Shown piece after piece: positions 9,306-16,453 of a stretch of 64,000 nucleotides of DNA; the first letter of the stretch is position 1; every line of letters starts with the position of its first letter. Below the pieces are notes generated by a model. That model saw only the letters and a program-made list of their open reading frames with translations. It had not been told where the DNA came from and made no database searches. Origin of the DNA: Streptomyces xantholiticus (lineage in GTDB: Bacteria; Actinomycetota; Actinomycetes; Streptomycetales; Streptomycetaceae); the NCBI RefSeq assembly GCF_014651015.1, contig NZ_BMWB01000013.1, forward strand, positions 62,001 through 126,000. Reading direction: 5' to 3'. Made by a program: the position numbers and the translations under genes.

Positions 9306-9528
9306 GGTGCGCCCCCTCGTCGTGGGTCGGTGGCACGGGGGTGTGCCGACGGTGGGTTGATCAACCCTGGAACAGGTCGTGGTGCGCCACATACAGGGCG
9401 TGATCGGGGTGTGCAGTCGTCCTCCCCAGGCCTTCCCGGGCGGAAACCTCAACTGTCCCGGGAATCCTTCTTATTCCGCAGCGCCGCTCCCGGGGCCGGC
9501 TGCCGGCCCGTTTCGACTTACCGCCGGT

Positions 9529-9540
9529 TTACGCGCGTAA
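9529..9540. promoter_or_regulatory. perfect palindrome TTACGCGCGTAA upstream of cutR
   Basis: A perfect 12-bp palindrome lies 81 nt before the cutR GTG in the 315-nt divergent gap 9306-9620, which otherwise holds no supported gene. Its place suggests an operator, possibly for autoregulation by CutR, but nothing in the sequence identifies the binding protein. Confidence 0.4.
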
Positions 9541-9620
9541 CGGGCAGGATGGAGCCGCACACTCAGTGCGCAGACCTGCCCTGTCACATGATCAGGGCTT
9601 TGCGAGAGAGGAACAGCGAC

Positions 9621-10274
9621 GTGCGCGTACTCGTCGTCGAGGACGAGCAGCTGCTCGCCGATGCGGTGGCCACCGGACTGCGCCGGGAGGCCATGGCGGT
9701 CGACGTCGTGTACGACGGCGCCGCCGCTCTGGAACGCATCGGGGTCAACGACTACGACGTAGTGGTGCTCGACCGCGACCTCCCCCGGGTCCACGGTGAC
9801 GACGTCTGCCGCAGGATCGTCGAGCTGGGCATGCCCACCCGGGTGCTGATGCTGACGGCCTCGGGCGACGTCAGCGATCGCGTCGAGGGCCTGGAGCTGG
9901 GCGCCGACGACTATCTTCCCAAGCCGTTCGCGTTCACCGAGCTCACCGCCCGGGTGCGGGCCCTCGGGCGCCGTACGACGGTGCCGCTGCCGCCTGTCCT
10001 GGCGCGTGCCGGCATCAAGCTCGACCCGAACCGCCGTGAGGTCTTCAGGGACGGCAAGGAGATTCAGCTGGCCCCCAAGGAGTTCGCGGTCCTGGAGGTC
10101 CTGATGCGCAGCGAGGGCGCGGTCGTCTCCGCAGAGCAGCTGCTGGAGAAGGCCTGGGACGAGAACACGGACCCGTTCACCAACGTCGTGCGGGTGACCG
10201 TGATGACCCTGCGCCGCAAGCTCGGCGAACCGCCCGTGATCGTCACGGTGCCCGGTTCGGGTTACCGGATCTGA
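9621..10274 (+). CDS. cutR: CutR, OmpR-family response regulator
   Basis: A 217-aa two-component response regulator. The receiver domain (about 1-115) has the acidic pair in VVEDE, phospho-acceptor Asp51 in VVVLDRDLPR and the Lys of YLPKPF. The winged-helix DNA-binding domain (about 125-217) ends with RRKLGEPPVIVTVPGSGYRI. Length and sequence match the Streptomyces CutR I know, partner of CutS; the pair was first linked to copper and to repression of actinorhodin, and later to cell-envelope stress. GTG 9621 has AGAGAGGA upstream. cutS follows after 5 nt, so the two are one operon. Confidence 0.92.
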   Translation: MRVLVVEDEQLLADAVATGLRREAMAVDVVYDGAAALERIGVNDYDVVVLDRDLPRVHGDDVCRRIVELGMPTRVLMLTASGDVSDRVEGLELGADDYLPKPFAFTELTARVRALGRRTTVPLPPVLARAGIKLDPNRREVFRDGKEIQLAPKEFAVLEVLMRSEGAVVSAEQLLEKAWDENTDPFTNVVRVTVMTLRRKLGEPPVIVTVPGSGYRI

Positions 10275-10279
10275 TCGCG

Positions 10280-11515
10280 GTGGCCACCGTCCCCGCGCCG
10301 CCGGAGGCGCCCCCGAAGCCGACCTGGGACCCCCGGGAGCCGGTCCGTCCCTGGCTGCGCCCGACGATCCGGATAAGGCTCACCCTCCTGTACGGCGGGA
10401 TGTTCCTGATCGCGGGCATCCTGCTGCTGTCGATCATCTATCTCTTCACCGCCCAGGCGCTGAACGTGGGCGTCACCGAACTGCCCTTCAAGATCGTCGA
10501 GGGCAAGGTCCAGCCCACCACGGACTGGTGCACCCTGCCCGAGGAGGGATCCGGGGAACAGTTCAGCCGGGCGGTCTCCGCCTGTCTCCAGCACCAGCGC
10601 GAGCTCGCTCTGGACGACCTGCTGCGCCGTTCCCTGTTCGCCCTGCTCGGCCTGAGCATCATCGCCTTCGCCTTCGGCTACGCGATGGCCGGCCGCGTCC
10701 TGTCGCCGCTCGGCCGGATCACCCGGACCGCGCGCCAGGTCGCCGGCTCGGACCTGTCGCGCCGGATCGAGCTGGACGGCCCGGACGACGAGCTGAAGGA
10801 GCTCGCCGACACCTTCGACGAGATGCTGGACCGCCTGGAGCGGGCCTTCACCGCCCAGCAGCGGTTCGTGGCGAACGCCTCCCACGAGCTGCGCACGCCG
10901 CTGGCGATCAACCGCACGCTGCTGGAGGTCCATCTCTCCGACCCCGGGGCCCCTGTGGAGCTCCACCAACTGGGCAAGACCTTGCTGGCCACCAACGAGC
11001 GCAGCGAGCAGCTCGTGGAGGGACTGCTGCTCCTCGCCCGCAGCGACAACCAGATCGTCGAGCGCAAGCCGGTGGACCTGGCGGAGGTCGCCACGCGCGC
11101 CATCGACCAGGCCCGCTCGGAGGCCGAGGCGAAGGGCGTGGAGGTCCGGGGTCGGCGCGAGCCCGCCGTCGTCCAGGGCAACGGAGTCCTGCTCGAGCGG
11201 ATCGCCCTGAACCTGGTGCAGAACGCGGTCCGGTACAACGTCCCGGAGCAGGGGTGGGTGGAGGTCACCACCTCGGTCGAGCACGGCCAGGCGGTCCTGC
11301 TGGTCACCAACACGGGGCCGGTCGTTCCGGCGTACGAGATCGACAATCTCTTCGAGCCGTTCCGGCGGCTCCGCCAGGAGCGTACGGGTAGCGACAAGGG
11401 TGTCGGTCTGGGGCTTTCCATCGCCCGGTCCGTGGCCCGCGCACACGGGGGCCGTATTGCGGCGGTGCCCCGGGAGGGCGGTGGACTGGTGATGCGTGTC
11501 ACCCTTCCGGTGTGA
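10280..11515 (+). CDS. cutS: CutS, sensor histidine kinase
   Basis: A 411-aa membrane histidine kinase. A first membrane segment (about 35-58) and a second (about 117-136) bracket an extracytoplasmic loop of roughly 55 residues containing two cysteines, Cys84 (DWCTL) and Cys102 (SACLQ). A HAMP region follows, then the HisKA motif SHELRTP with phospho-acceptor His202, and a HATPase domain with N-box NLVQNAVRYN and GVGLGLSIA. The two loop cysteines are a conserved feature of CutS proteins and have been proposed as the redox-sensing element. GTG 10280 is the natural start, following the cutR stop by 5 nt. Confidence 0.92.
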   Translation: MATVPAPPEAPPKPTWDPREPVRPWLRPTIRIRLTLLYGGMFLIAGILLLSIIYLFTAQALNVGVTELPFKIVEGKVQPTTDWCTLPEEGSGEQFSRAVSACLQHQRELALDDLLRRSLFALLGLSIIAFAFGYAMAGRVLSPLGRITRTARQVAGSDLSRRIELDGPDDELKELADTFDEMLDRLERAFTAQQRFVANASHELRTPLAINRTLLEVHLSDPGAPVELHQLGKTLLATNERSEQLVEGLLLLARSDNQIVERKPVDLAEVATRAIDQARSEAEAKGVEVRGRREPAVVQGNGVLLERIALNLVQNAVRYNVPEQGWVEVTTSVEHGQAVLLVTNTGPVVPAYEIDNLFEPFRRLRQERTGSDKGVGLGLSIARSVARAHGGRIAAVPREGGGLVMRVTLPV

Positions 11516-11575
11516 GGCCCCGCATGGTGTTCGCTTTAAGCGGAATTTCCGGAAACAGTCTCACACGAATACATG

Positions 11576-11598
11576 TGCGATCCATCACATGGATCGCA
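11576..11598. promoter_or_regulatory. 23-bp palindrome downstream of cutS
   Basis: Arms TGCGATCCAT (11576-11585) and ATGGATCGCA (11589-11598) match perfectly around CAC. It lies in the 381-nt, locally AT-richer gap 11516-11896, 60 nt after cutS and about 300 nt before the DUF4193 gene. It may be the cutRS terminator or an operator. A shorter palindrome TTTCCGGAAA lies at 11546-11555. No gene is supported in the gap. Confidence 0.5.
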
Positions 11599-11896
11599 TC
11601 GAATCCATCTACACTCCGTGATCAAGAATCGTGCGGAATGTCGGGAAAAGCCCGGGTTTCCACGGGGTTGTATCACGGGAAGTACACGGGGTGGCGCTCG
11701 TGAAGCGCGTCCACGGACCGTGTACGGTCCCCATCGCCATCCAACCCCGATCACTCCGGAGGGGTCCGGTTGGGTGTCGATTGAGTAACAGACCTTGATG
11801 TGAGGCAAAATCTCCGCCTCAGGTCGGGCACAAGTCCGGCCTCTCACGCGTTACGTGCGCTGGAGACACTGCAACCACCCAGAGGGGGAGAGCGAC

Positions 11897-12193
11897 ATGG
11901 CAACGGACTACGACACCCCACGCAAGACCGACGACGACGTCGATTCGGACAGCCTTGAAGAGCTGAAGGCCCGGCGGAACGACAAGTCGACCTCGACCGT
12001 CGATGTCGACGAGTTCGAGGCCGCCGAGGGCATGGAGCTCCCTGGAGCCGACCTGTCCAACGAGGAGCTCGCCGTCCGGGTCCTGCCCAAGCAGGCCGAC
12101 GAGTTCACCTGCATGAGCTGCTTCCTCGTGCACCACCGCAGTCAGCTGGCGCGCGAGAAGAACGGTCAGCCCATCTGCCGCGACTGCGACTGA
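11897..12193 (+). CDS. DUF4193 zinc-ribbon protein
   Basis: A 98-aa acidic protein of the actinobacterial DUF4193 family. It has a disordered N-terminus rich in Asp, Glu and Ser, a central conserved VDVDEFEAAEG..LPGADLSNEEL segment, and a C-terminal zinc ribbon formed by Cys72-x2-Cys75 (TCMSC) and Cys94-x2-Cys97 (ICRDC). The family is nearly universal in actinobacteria; a role with RNA polymerase or transcription has been suggested for relatives, but I would not assign one here. ATG 11897 has GGGGGAG 6 nt upstream. The next gene starts 13 nt after its stop. Confidence 0.9.
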   Translation: MATDYDTPRKTDDDVDSDSLEELKARRNDKSTSTVDVDEFEAAEGMELPGADLSNEELAVRVLPKQADEFTCMSCFLVHHRSQLAREKNGQPICRDCD

Positions 12194-12206
12194 GGCAGAG
12201 CGGCCA

Positions 12207-13193
12207 GTGGCAGGCGAGACACCGTCCGACAAGCGGCGCTTCCGGCGTAAGAAACCGCCGGAGGCGCACCAGGGCGGTACGGGCCCCGAGCAGGACGCCG
12301 CCACGGCGTCCGCCGAAGACCCGGCCGCTCTACTGCCGCACGACGCGATCGAGGGTGTGAAGCGAGGTCTGCCGGCCTCGCTCGAGACAGTCGGCCAGGC
12401 CGGGTCCCCGACCAGGGCCCGACGCCTGGCCGCGGTCAGGAAGGGCGTCGTCAAGGGCGGCGACAGCGCAAGGGCGGGCATCGCCAGGAGCGGGCGCGGC
12501 GCCCGTGCGAGGCTCATGAAGAGCAAGGAGAGCGCCAAGGCGGCGCTGGCCCACATCGCCGACGTCCTGATCGAGAACGCACCACGCATTCCGGTGCGTG
12601 ACCTGGAGAAACTGCGCCGGCAGTTTCCCGGTCTGACCCCCGAGCAGCTTGCCGACAAGCTGGTCGCGGGCGCGGCGAACGCCACCTCCACGGTCGGCGC
12701 CGGTATCGGAGCCGCCGCGATGATGCCCGTGCCACCGGCGATGCCGACCGAGCTGGCGGCGGAGGTCGTCGGCGTTGCCGCGATCGAGCTGAAACTCATC
12801 GCCGAGCTCCACGAGGTCTACGGAGTGCGGCCGCCCGGCGGCGTCAAGGACCGCAGCACCGCATATCTGAACGCCTGGTCGCAGGAGCGCGGGATCGAGT
12901 TCACCAAGCCCTCGACGTTCAACGCCTCGATGGGCGGTCAGCTCAAGCGGCAACTGCGGCAGCAGATCATGAAGCGCATGGTCCGCAACCTTCCGAATCT
13001 GATGCCGTTCATGGTCGGCGCGGCCGTCGGCGCCGTGATGAACCGCCGCGATACAGGGAAGCTCGCGAAGCAGATCCGCGCGGACCTGCGGAGCAGGCAG
13101 ATCCCTTGGGCCGCTCTTGCGTCACTGCCCCCGCTGGAGGAGCCCAGGAACCCGCTGGAGCCCGGCGAGCTCCCGCCGGGAGAGGGCGCCTGA
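12207..13193 (+). CDS. conserved hypothetical protein, EcsC-like
   Basis: A 328-aa protein with a basic, low-complexity N-terminus (KRRFRRKKPPE) and a helical middle. A Gly/Ala-rich hydrophobic stretch at about 150-190 (GAGIGAAAMMPVPPAMP) is followed by VVGVAAIELKLIAELHEVYG, a pattern reminiscent of EcsC-family proteins. A second hydrophobic patch, LMPFMVGAAVGAVMNRR, precedes a proline-rich tail. It may associate with membranes. GTG 12207 follows GAGG at a workable distance and continues the DUF4193 operon. The EcsC resemblance is from pattern memory only; function unknown. Confidence 0.75.
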   Translation: MAGETPSDKRRFRRKKPPEAHQGGTGPEQDAATASAEDPAALLPHDAIEGVKRGLPASLETVGQAGSPTRARRLAAVRKGVVKGGDSARAGIARSGRGARARLMKSKESAKAALAHIADVLIENAPRIPVRDLEKLRRQFPGLTPEQLADKLVAGAANATSTVGAGIGAAAMMPVPPAMPTELAAEVVGVAAIELKLIAELHEVYGVRPPGGVKDRSTAYLNAWSQERGIEFTKPSTFNASMGGQLKRQLRQQIMKRMVRNLPNLMPFMVGAAVGAVMNRRDTGKLAKQIRADLRSRQIPWAALASLPPLEEPRNPLEPGELPPGEGA

Positions 13194-13226
13194 CCGGCAG
13201 AAGAGGGCGACTGGCGCCCGGCCGTC

Positions 13227-13685
13227 TCAGGCCGCGCGGACGGCTGTCAGCGCGGCAGCCAGCGCTTCGGGGTCCCGTGTCGACAGATAGAGGTAGGGCG
13301 TCGGATCGTCGGGGTCGCTGACCTCGATCCGCACCGCCGTCGGAACATAGCTGCGCAGCAGCATGAACGCCCGCGGATCGGCCTTGTGGAAGCGCCAGGC
13401 CCGTGCCTGCTCAGCGTCCAGCACCTCCGCCTCACCGAGCGCCGAGACCGGGATCCTCGCGTCTCCCGCGACCAGCGACCCGGCCACCACCCGGATCCGC
13501 GCCGAGCCGTAGGAGCTGACCAGCGCCGACGACAGCGCGCCCGCGCCGATCACACCGCCGAGCATCGGCAGGACCCCCAGCGGCAGCATGACCAGACCGC
13601 CGGAGACGGCGACGAGGGCGGTGACCGCCCACCACGAGCGGGGCACGGTCAGACGTTCTGCGTACTGTGGGGCGGAAGGCTGCAT
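13227..13685 (-). CDS. DUF3093 domain membrane protein
   Basis: A 152-aa membrane protein starting MQPSAPQYAERLTVPRSWW, the signature opening of DUF3093. Two hydrophobic segments at about 20-45 (ALVAVSGGLVMLPLGVLPML and the following GGVIGAGALSSAL) precede a soluble C-terminal PH-like domain ending DPEALAAALTAVR. Function is unknown. The ATG at 13685 begins the conserved region; the ribosome binding site is weak, so translation may be from a short or leaderless transcript. It is divergent from the thioesterase gene (59-nt gap) and convergent with the EcsC-like gene. Confidence 0.87.
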   Translation of the reverse strand: MQPSAPQYAERLTVPRSWWAVTALVAVSGGLVMLPLGVLPMLGGVIGAGALSSALVSSYGSARIRVVAGSLVAGDARIPVSALGEAEVLDAEQARAWRFHKADPRAFMLLRSYVPTAVRIEVSDPDDPTPYLYLSTRDPEALAAALTAVRAA

Positions 13686-13743
13686 GAATCCAAGCTTGGC
13701 ACGGTGCGACCCGCGGGTAGCCGCGCGGGTAAGGTCTGCGGCT

Positions 13744-14364
13744 GTGAGCAACACGAACTCCCGGGGGGCGGACCCCGGACCCCCCGCCCGTTCCACGGCG
13801 CTGACCCCGCCGGCCGACGCCACGGCGCCGGTGCGCCACCCCGAGGCGCCCGCCCCGGGTGAACTTCTCGGCGCGCACTACGGGCACTGCTTCGGATGCG
13901 GAGGGGAACAGCCCCACGGCCTGCACCTGGCGGCGCGGGCCGGGGACGGCGTGCGGGTCACCGCCGAGTTCACCGTCAGGCCCGCGCACCAGGGTGCCCC
14001 GGGCCTTGCGCACGGCGGAGTGCTCGCCACCGCGCTGGACGAGACGCTCGGCTCGCTGAACTGGCTGCTGCGGGTCATCGCCGTCACCGGCAAGCTGGAG
14101 ACCGACTTCGTACGGCCCGTGCCCGTGGACACGGTGCTGCACCTCGACGCCGAGGTCACCGCGGTGGCGGGACGCAAGATCTACTCGACCGCGACCGGCC
14201 GGATCGGCGGACCCGACGGGCCGGTGGCCCTGCGGGCGGCGGCCCTGTTCATCGAGGTCAAGGTCGACCACTTCATCGCGAACGGCCGGCCCGCGGAGAT
14301 CCAGGCGGCGATGGCCGACACCGACCAGGTCAGGCGCGCCCGAGCCTTCGAGGTGAACCCCTGA
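13744..14364 (+). CDS. PaaI-family hotdog thioesterase
   Basis: A 206-aa protein with a Pro/Ala-rich leader (about 1-38) and a hotdog-fold thioesterase domain. Diagnostic segments are CFGCGGEQPHGLHL, the helix start HQGAPGLAHGGVLATALDETLGS carrying the HGG motif, and a C-terminal strand set ending in AALFIEVKVDHF. It should hydrolyse an acyl-CoA thioester; the acyl group is unknown. The start GTG 13744 is preceded at 8 nt by TAAGGT, which fits a -10 element for a leaderless mRNA. The stop overlaps the dut start (TGATG), so translation is coupled. Confidence 0.85.
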   Translation: MSNTNSRGADPGPPARSTALTPPADATAPVRHPEAPAPGELLGAHYGHCFGCGGEQPHGLHLAARAGDGVRVTAEFTVRPAHQGAPGLAHGGVLATALDETLGSLNWLLRVIAVTGKLETDFVRPVPVDTVLHLDAEVTAVAGRKIYSTATGRIGGPDGPVALRAAALFIEVKVDHFIANGRPAEIQAAMADTDQVRRARAFEVNP

Positions 14365-14876
14365 TGCGTGAACCCGTCGACGTCCTGATCCGCCGTGTGG
14401 ACCCCGAGGTGCCGCTGCCCGCGTACGGTCACCCCGGTGACGCGGGTGCCGACCTGGTGACCTGCGAGGCCGCCGAACTCGCCCCGGGGGAGCGTGCGGT
14501 GCTGCCGACCGGCGTCTCGATCGCCCTCCCCGACGGGTACGCGGCCTTCGTGCACCCCCGGTCCGGGCTCGCGGCCCGCTGCGGTGTCGCCCTCGTGAAT
14601 GCCCCGGGGACGATTGATGCCGGGTACCGTGGGGAGATCAAGGTGATCGTGGTCAATCTCGACCCTCGCGAGAGCGTGCGGTTCGAACGGTTCGACCGGA
14701 TCGCCCAACTGGTCGTCCAGCAGGTCGAGAAGGTGCGCTTCCACGAGGTTGCGGAGCTTCCCGGCTCGGCGCGGGCCGAGGGGGGCTTCGGGTCCACCGG
14801 CGGTCATGCCGCCGTGGACGGCTCTACGGGTGGGAATCGATACGCATCGGTCGTATCCGACCGGGAAGGACAGTGA
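14364..14876 (+). CDS. dut: deoxyuridine 5'-triphosphate nucleotidohydrolase (dUTPase)
   Basis: A 170-aa trimeric dUTPase that converts dUTP to dUMP and pyrophosphate, keeping uracil out of DNA and feeding thymidylate synthesis. All five motifs are visible in order: PGDAGADL, HPRSGLA, NAPGTIDAGYRGEI (catalytic Asp), RIAQLVV and the mobile C-terminal RAEGGFGSTGG. About 25 residues follow the last motif, slightly longer than most bacterial enzymes. The start overlaps the thioesterase stop by one base, and the DUF3710 gene follows its TGA within 2 nt, so the three form a tight operon. Confidence 0.95.
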   Translation: MREPVDVLIRRVDPEVPLPAYGHPGDAGADLVTCEAAELAPGERAVLPTGVSIALPDGYAAFVHPRSGLAARCGVALVNAPGTIDAGYRGEIKVIVVNLDPRESVRFERFDRIAQLVVQQVEKVRFHEVAELPGSARAEGGFGSTGGHAAVDGSTGGNRYASVVSDREGQ

Positions 14877-14877
14877 C

Positions 14878-15645
14878 GTGTTCGGACGTCGCAAGAAGAG
14901 TGGTTCCGCCGGGGACGCGGCGGACGCAACGGGCGAGGCCGAGCAGGTCGACGAGCTCGGTACGGACGCCGAGGAGGGCGAAGCCCGCAGGGTGAACCTC
15001 CCGCCGGCGCCCCGGCCCGACGGACCCTGGGACGTGTCCGAGGTCTCCAGGCCCGGCGAGGGCCGGGTCGATCTCGGTGGCCTCTTCGTGCCCGGGGTCG
15101 AGGGCATGGAACTCCGTGTCGAGGTCGCCGGCGACGCGATCGTCGCGGCCACCGTGGTGCTGCGGGACAGCGCCGTACAGCTCCAGGCCTTCGCGGCGCC
15201 CAAGAAGGAGGGCATCTGGGGCGAGGTCCGCGAGGAGATCGCCTCCGGCATCACCCAGCAGGGCGGCATCATCGACGAGGTCGAGGGCCCGCTCGGCTGG
15301 GAGCTGCGGGCTCAGGTGCCCGTGCAGCTGCCCGACGGCACGGGCGGTGTGCAGATGGTGCGCTTCGTCGGCGTCGACGGCCCGCGCTGGTTCCTGCGCG
15401 GAGTGATCTCCGGGCAGGGCGCGGTGCAGCCGCAGGCCGCCGGTCTGCTCGAGCAGATCTTCCGGGACACCGTCGTGGTGCGCGGTGAGGGCCCGATGGC
15501 CCCGCGCGACCCGATCGTCCTCAAGCTGCCGGAGGACGCGCAGATGGTCCCCGAGGGTGTCCAGCAGGAGGAGCAGGAGGGCTCGCGCTTCTCCGGAGGC
15601 ATGGGGCAGCTCCAGCGCGGACCCGAGATCACCGAGGTCCGCTGA
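14878..15645 (+). CDS. DUF3710 domain protein
   Basis: A 255-aa protein starting MFGRRKKSG, with a charged disordered N-terminus (1-45) and then the DUF3710 domain: GPWDVSEV, VDLGGLFVPGVEGMELRVEV, and FAAPKKEGIWGEVREEIA. The tail is Glu/Gln-rich. The family is restricted to actinobacteria and regularly follows dut; no function is established. GTG 14878 starts two nt after the dut stop with GGGAAGGA upstream. Confidence 0.9.
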   Translation: MFGRRKKSGSAGDAADATGEAEQVDELGTDAEEGEARRVNLPPAPRPDGPWDVSEVSRPGEGRVDLGGLFVPGVEGMELRVEVAGDAIVAATVVLRDSAVQLQAFAAPKKEGIWGEVREEIASGITQQGGIIDEVEGPLGWELRAQVPVQLPDGTGGVQMVRFVGVDGPRWFLRGVISGQGAVQPQAAGLLEQIFRDTVVVRGEGPMAPRDPIVLKLPEDAQMVPEGVQQEEQEGSRFSGGMGQLQRGPEITEVR

Positions 15646-15839
15646 GGAGCAGTCCGTACGGACAGCGCCACGAGGGCCGCGCATCCCCGGCGGAGCGCGG
15701 CCCATCCCCCGGCGCTGCCCTGGGCGCACGGCCGTTGCCCGCCCGTGTGCCCTGCACATACTGGGCCCCGCGGGCGTCAGCCGGACGTCTCCTGTGCGGA
15801 GCCGGCCAGACGGGCCCGCCGTGGCGGTGAGGTGGTGGC

Positions 15840-16340
15840 GCTCCGGGAGGGCGGGCGTACGGGCGGCCGCGGCGCGACAGCCCGGGGCGGTCCCTGCCGG
15901 TCGTTCGCGACCCACCCTCCCGGTCGCCCGCCTTTCTCATGGAGCGCCGCGGGTGGCGAGCAGCCGGTGGTTCTTCGGACGGGCGTCCTTCTCCGGCGAC
16001 TCCAGCAGCGCCGGGCCGGCCGCAGGGCAGTGGAGCGTCGCGGCGGCGACCCATCGTTCAGCGACACCACCGGCTTCGCGCCCAGGCGCTCGAGCACCCC
16101 GTCCCGCGCCAGGATGTGCGGCCAAGTCGGTCTCCTTTGCGCTCGGCGCCTCGGCCCGGACGGCGCGGATCGCGACCTGCACCTGATACGGCCCCGGCGG
16201 CCGCTCGGGCAGAGCCGCGTGGCCGGAGCGAGGCCTCCGCGATCGCTGCCGTCCCACGGCCCGCGGTCCTGCTCGGCGAGCGGGACGGTTCGCCGCTCGG
16301 GCCCGGCGCCCCGCGGCGAACGCCGGGAAGCGGTGCGCGG
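15840..16340 (-). pseudogene. decayed ECF sigma factor C-terminal part (ECF42/DUF6596-like)
   Basis: Within the 808-nt gap 15646-16453 the minus strand encodes fragments in all three frames that join into the C-terminal region of the SigJ/ECF42-type sigma factors. They are VPLAEQDRGPWDG near 16290, AIAEASL just after, PGPYQVQVAIRAVRAEAPSA and KETD near 16170, WPHILARDGVLERLGAKPVV with SLND near 16080, and CPAAGPALLESP near 16010. These match the family order (LAEQDRSRWD, AIAEG, GPYQLQAAIAA, PVVALNRAVA, GPAAGLALL). At least three frameshifts separate them. The sigma-2 and sigma-4 DNA-binding regions are absent, so this is a truncated remnant. Boundaries are approximate. Confidence 0.6.
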
Positions 16341-16453
16341 CCCCCATCAGAATCACGTCAATACGCACCCCCGAGTCCCGGCCCGCCCGGTTCGTCCGTC
16401 TCCTTCGGCGTAGGGTCGACGCTGCCCGACGCAGCAGAGAAGACAATGAGGCC

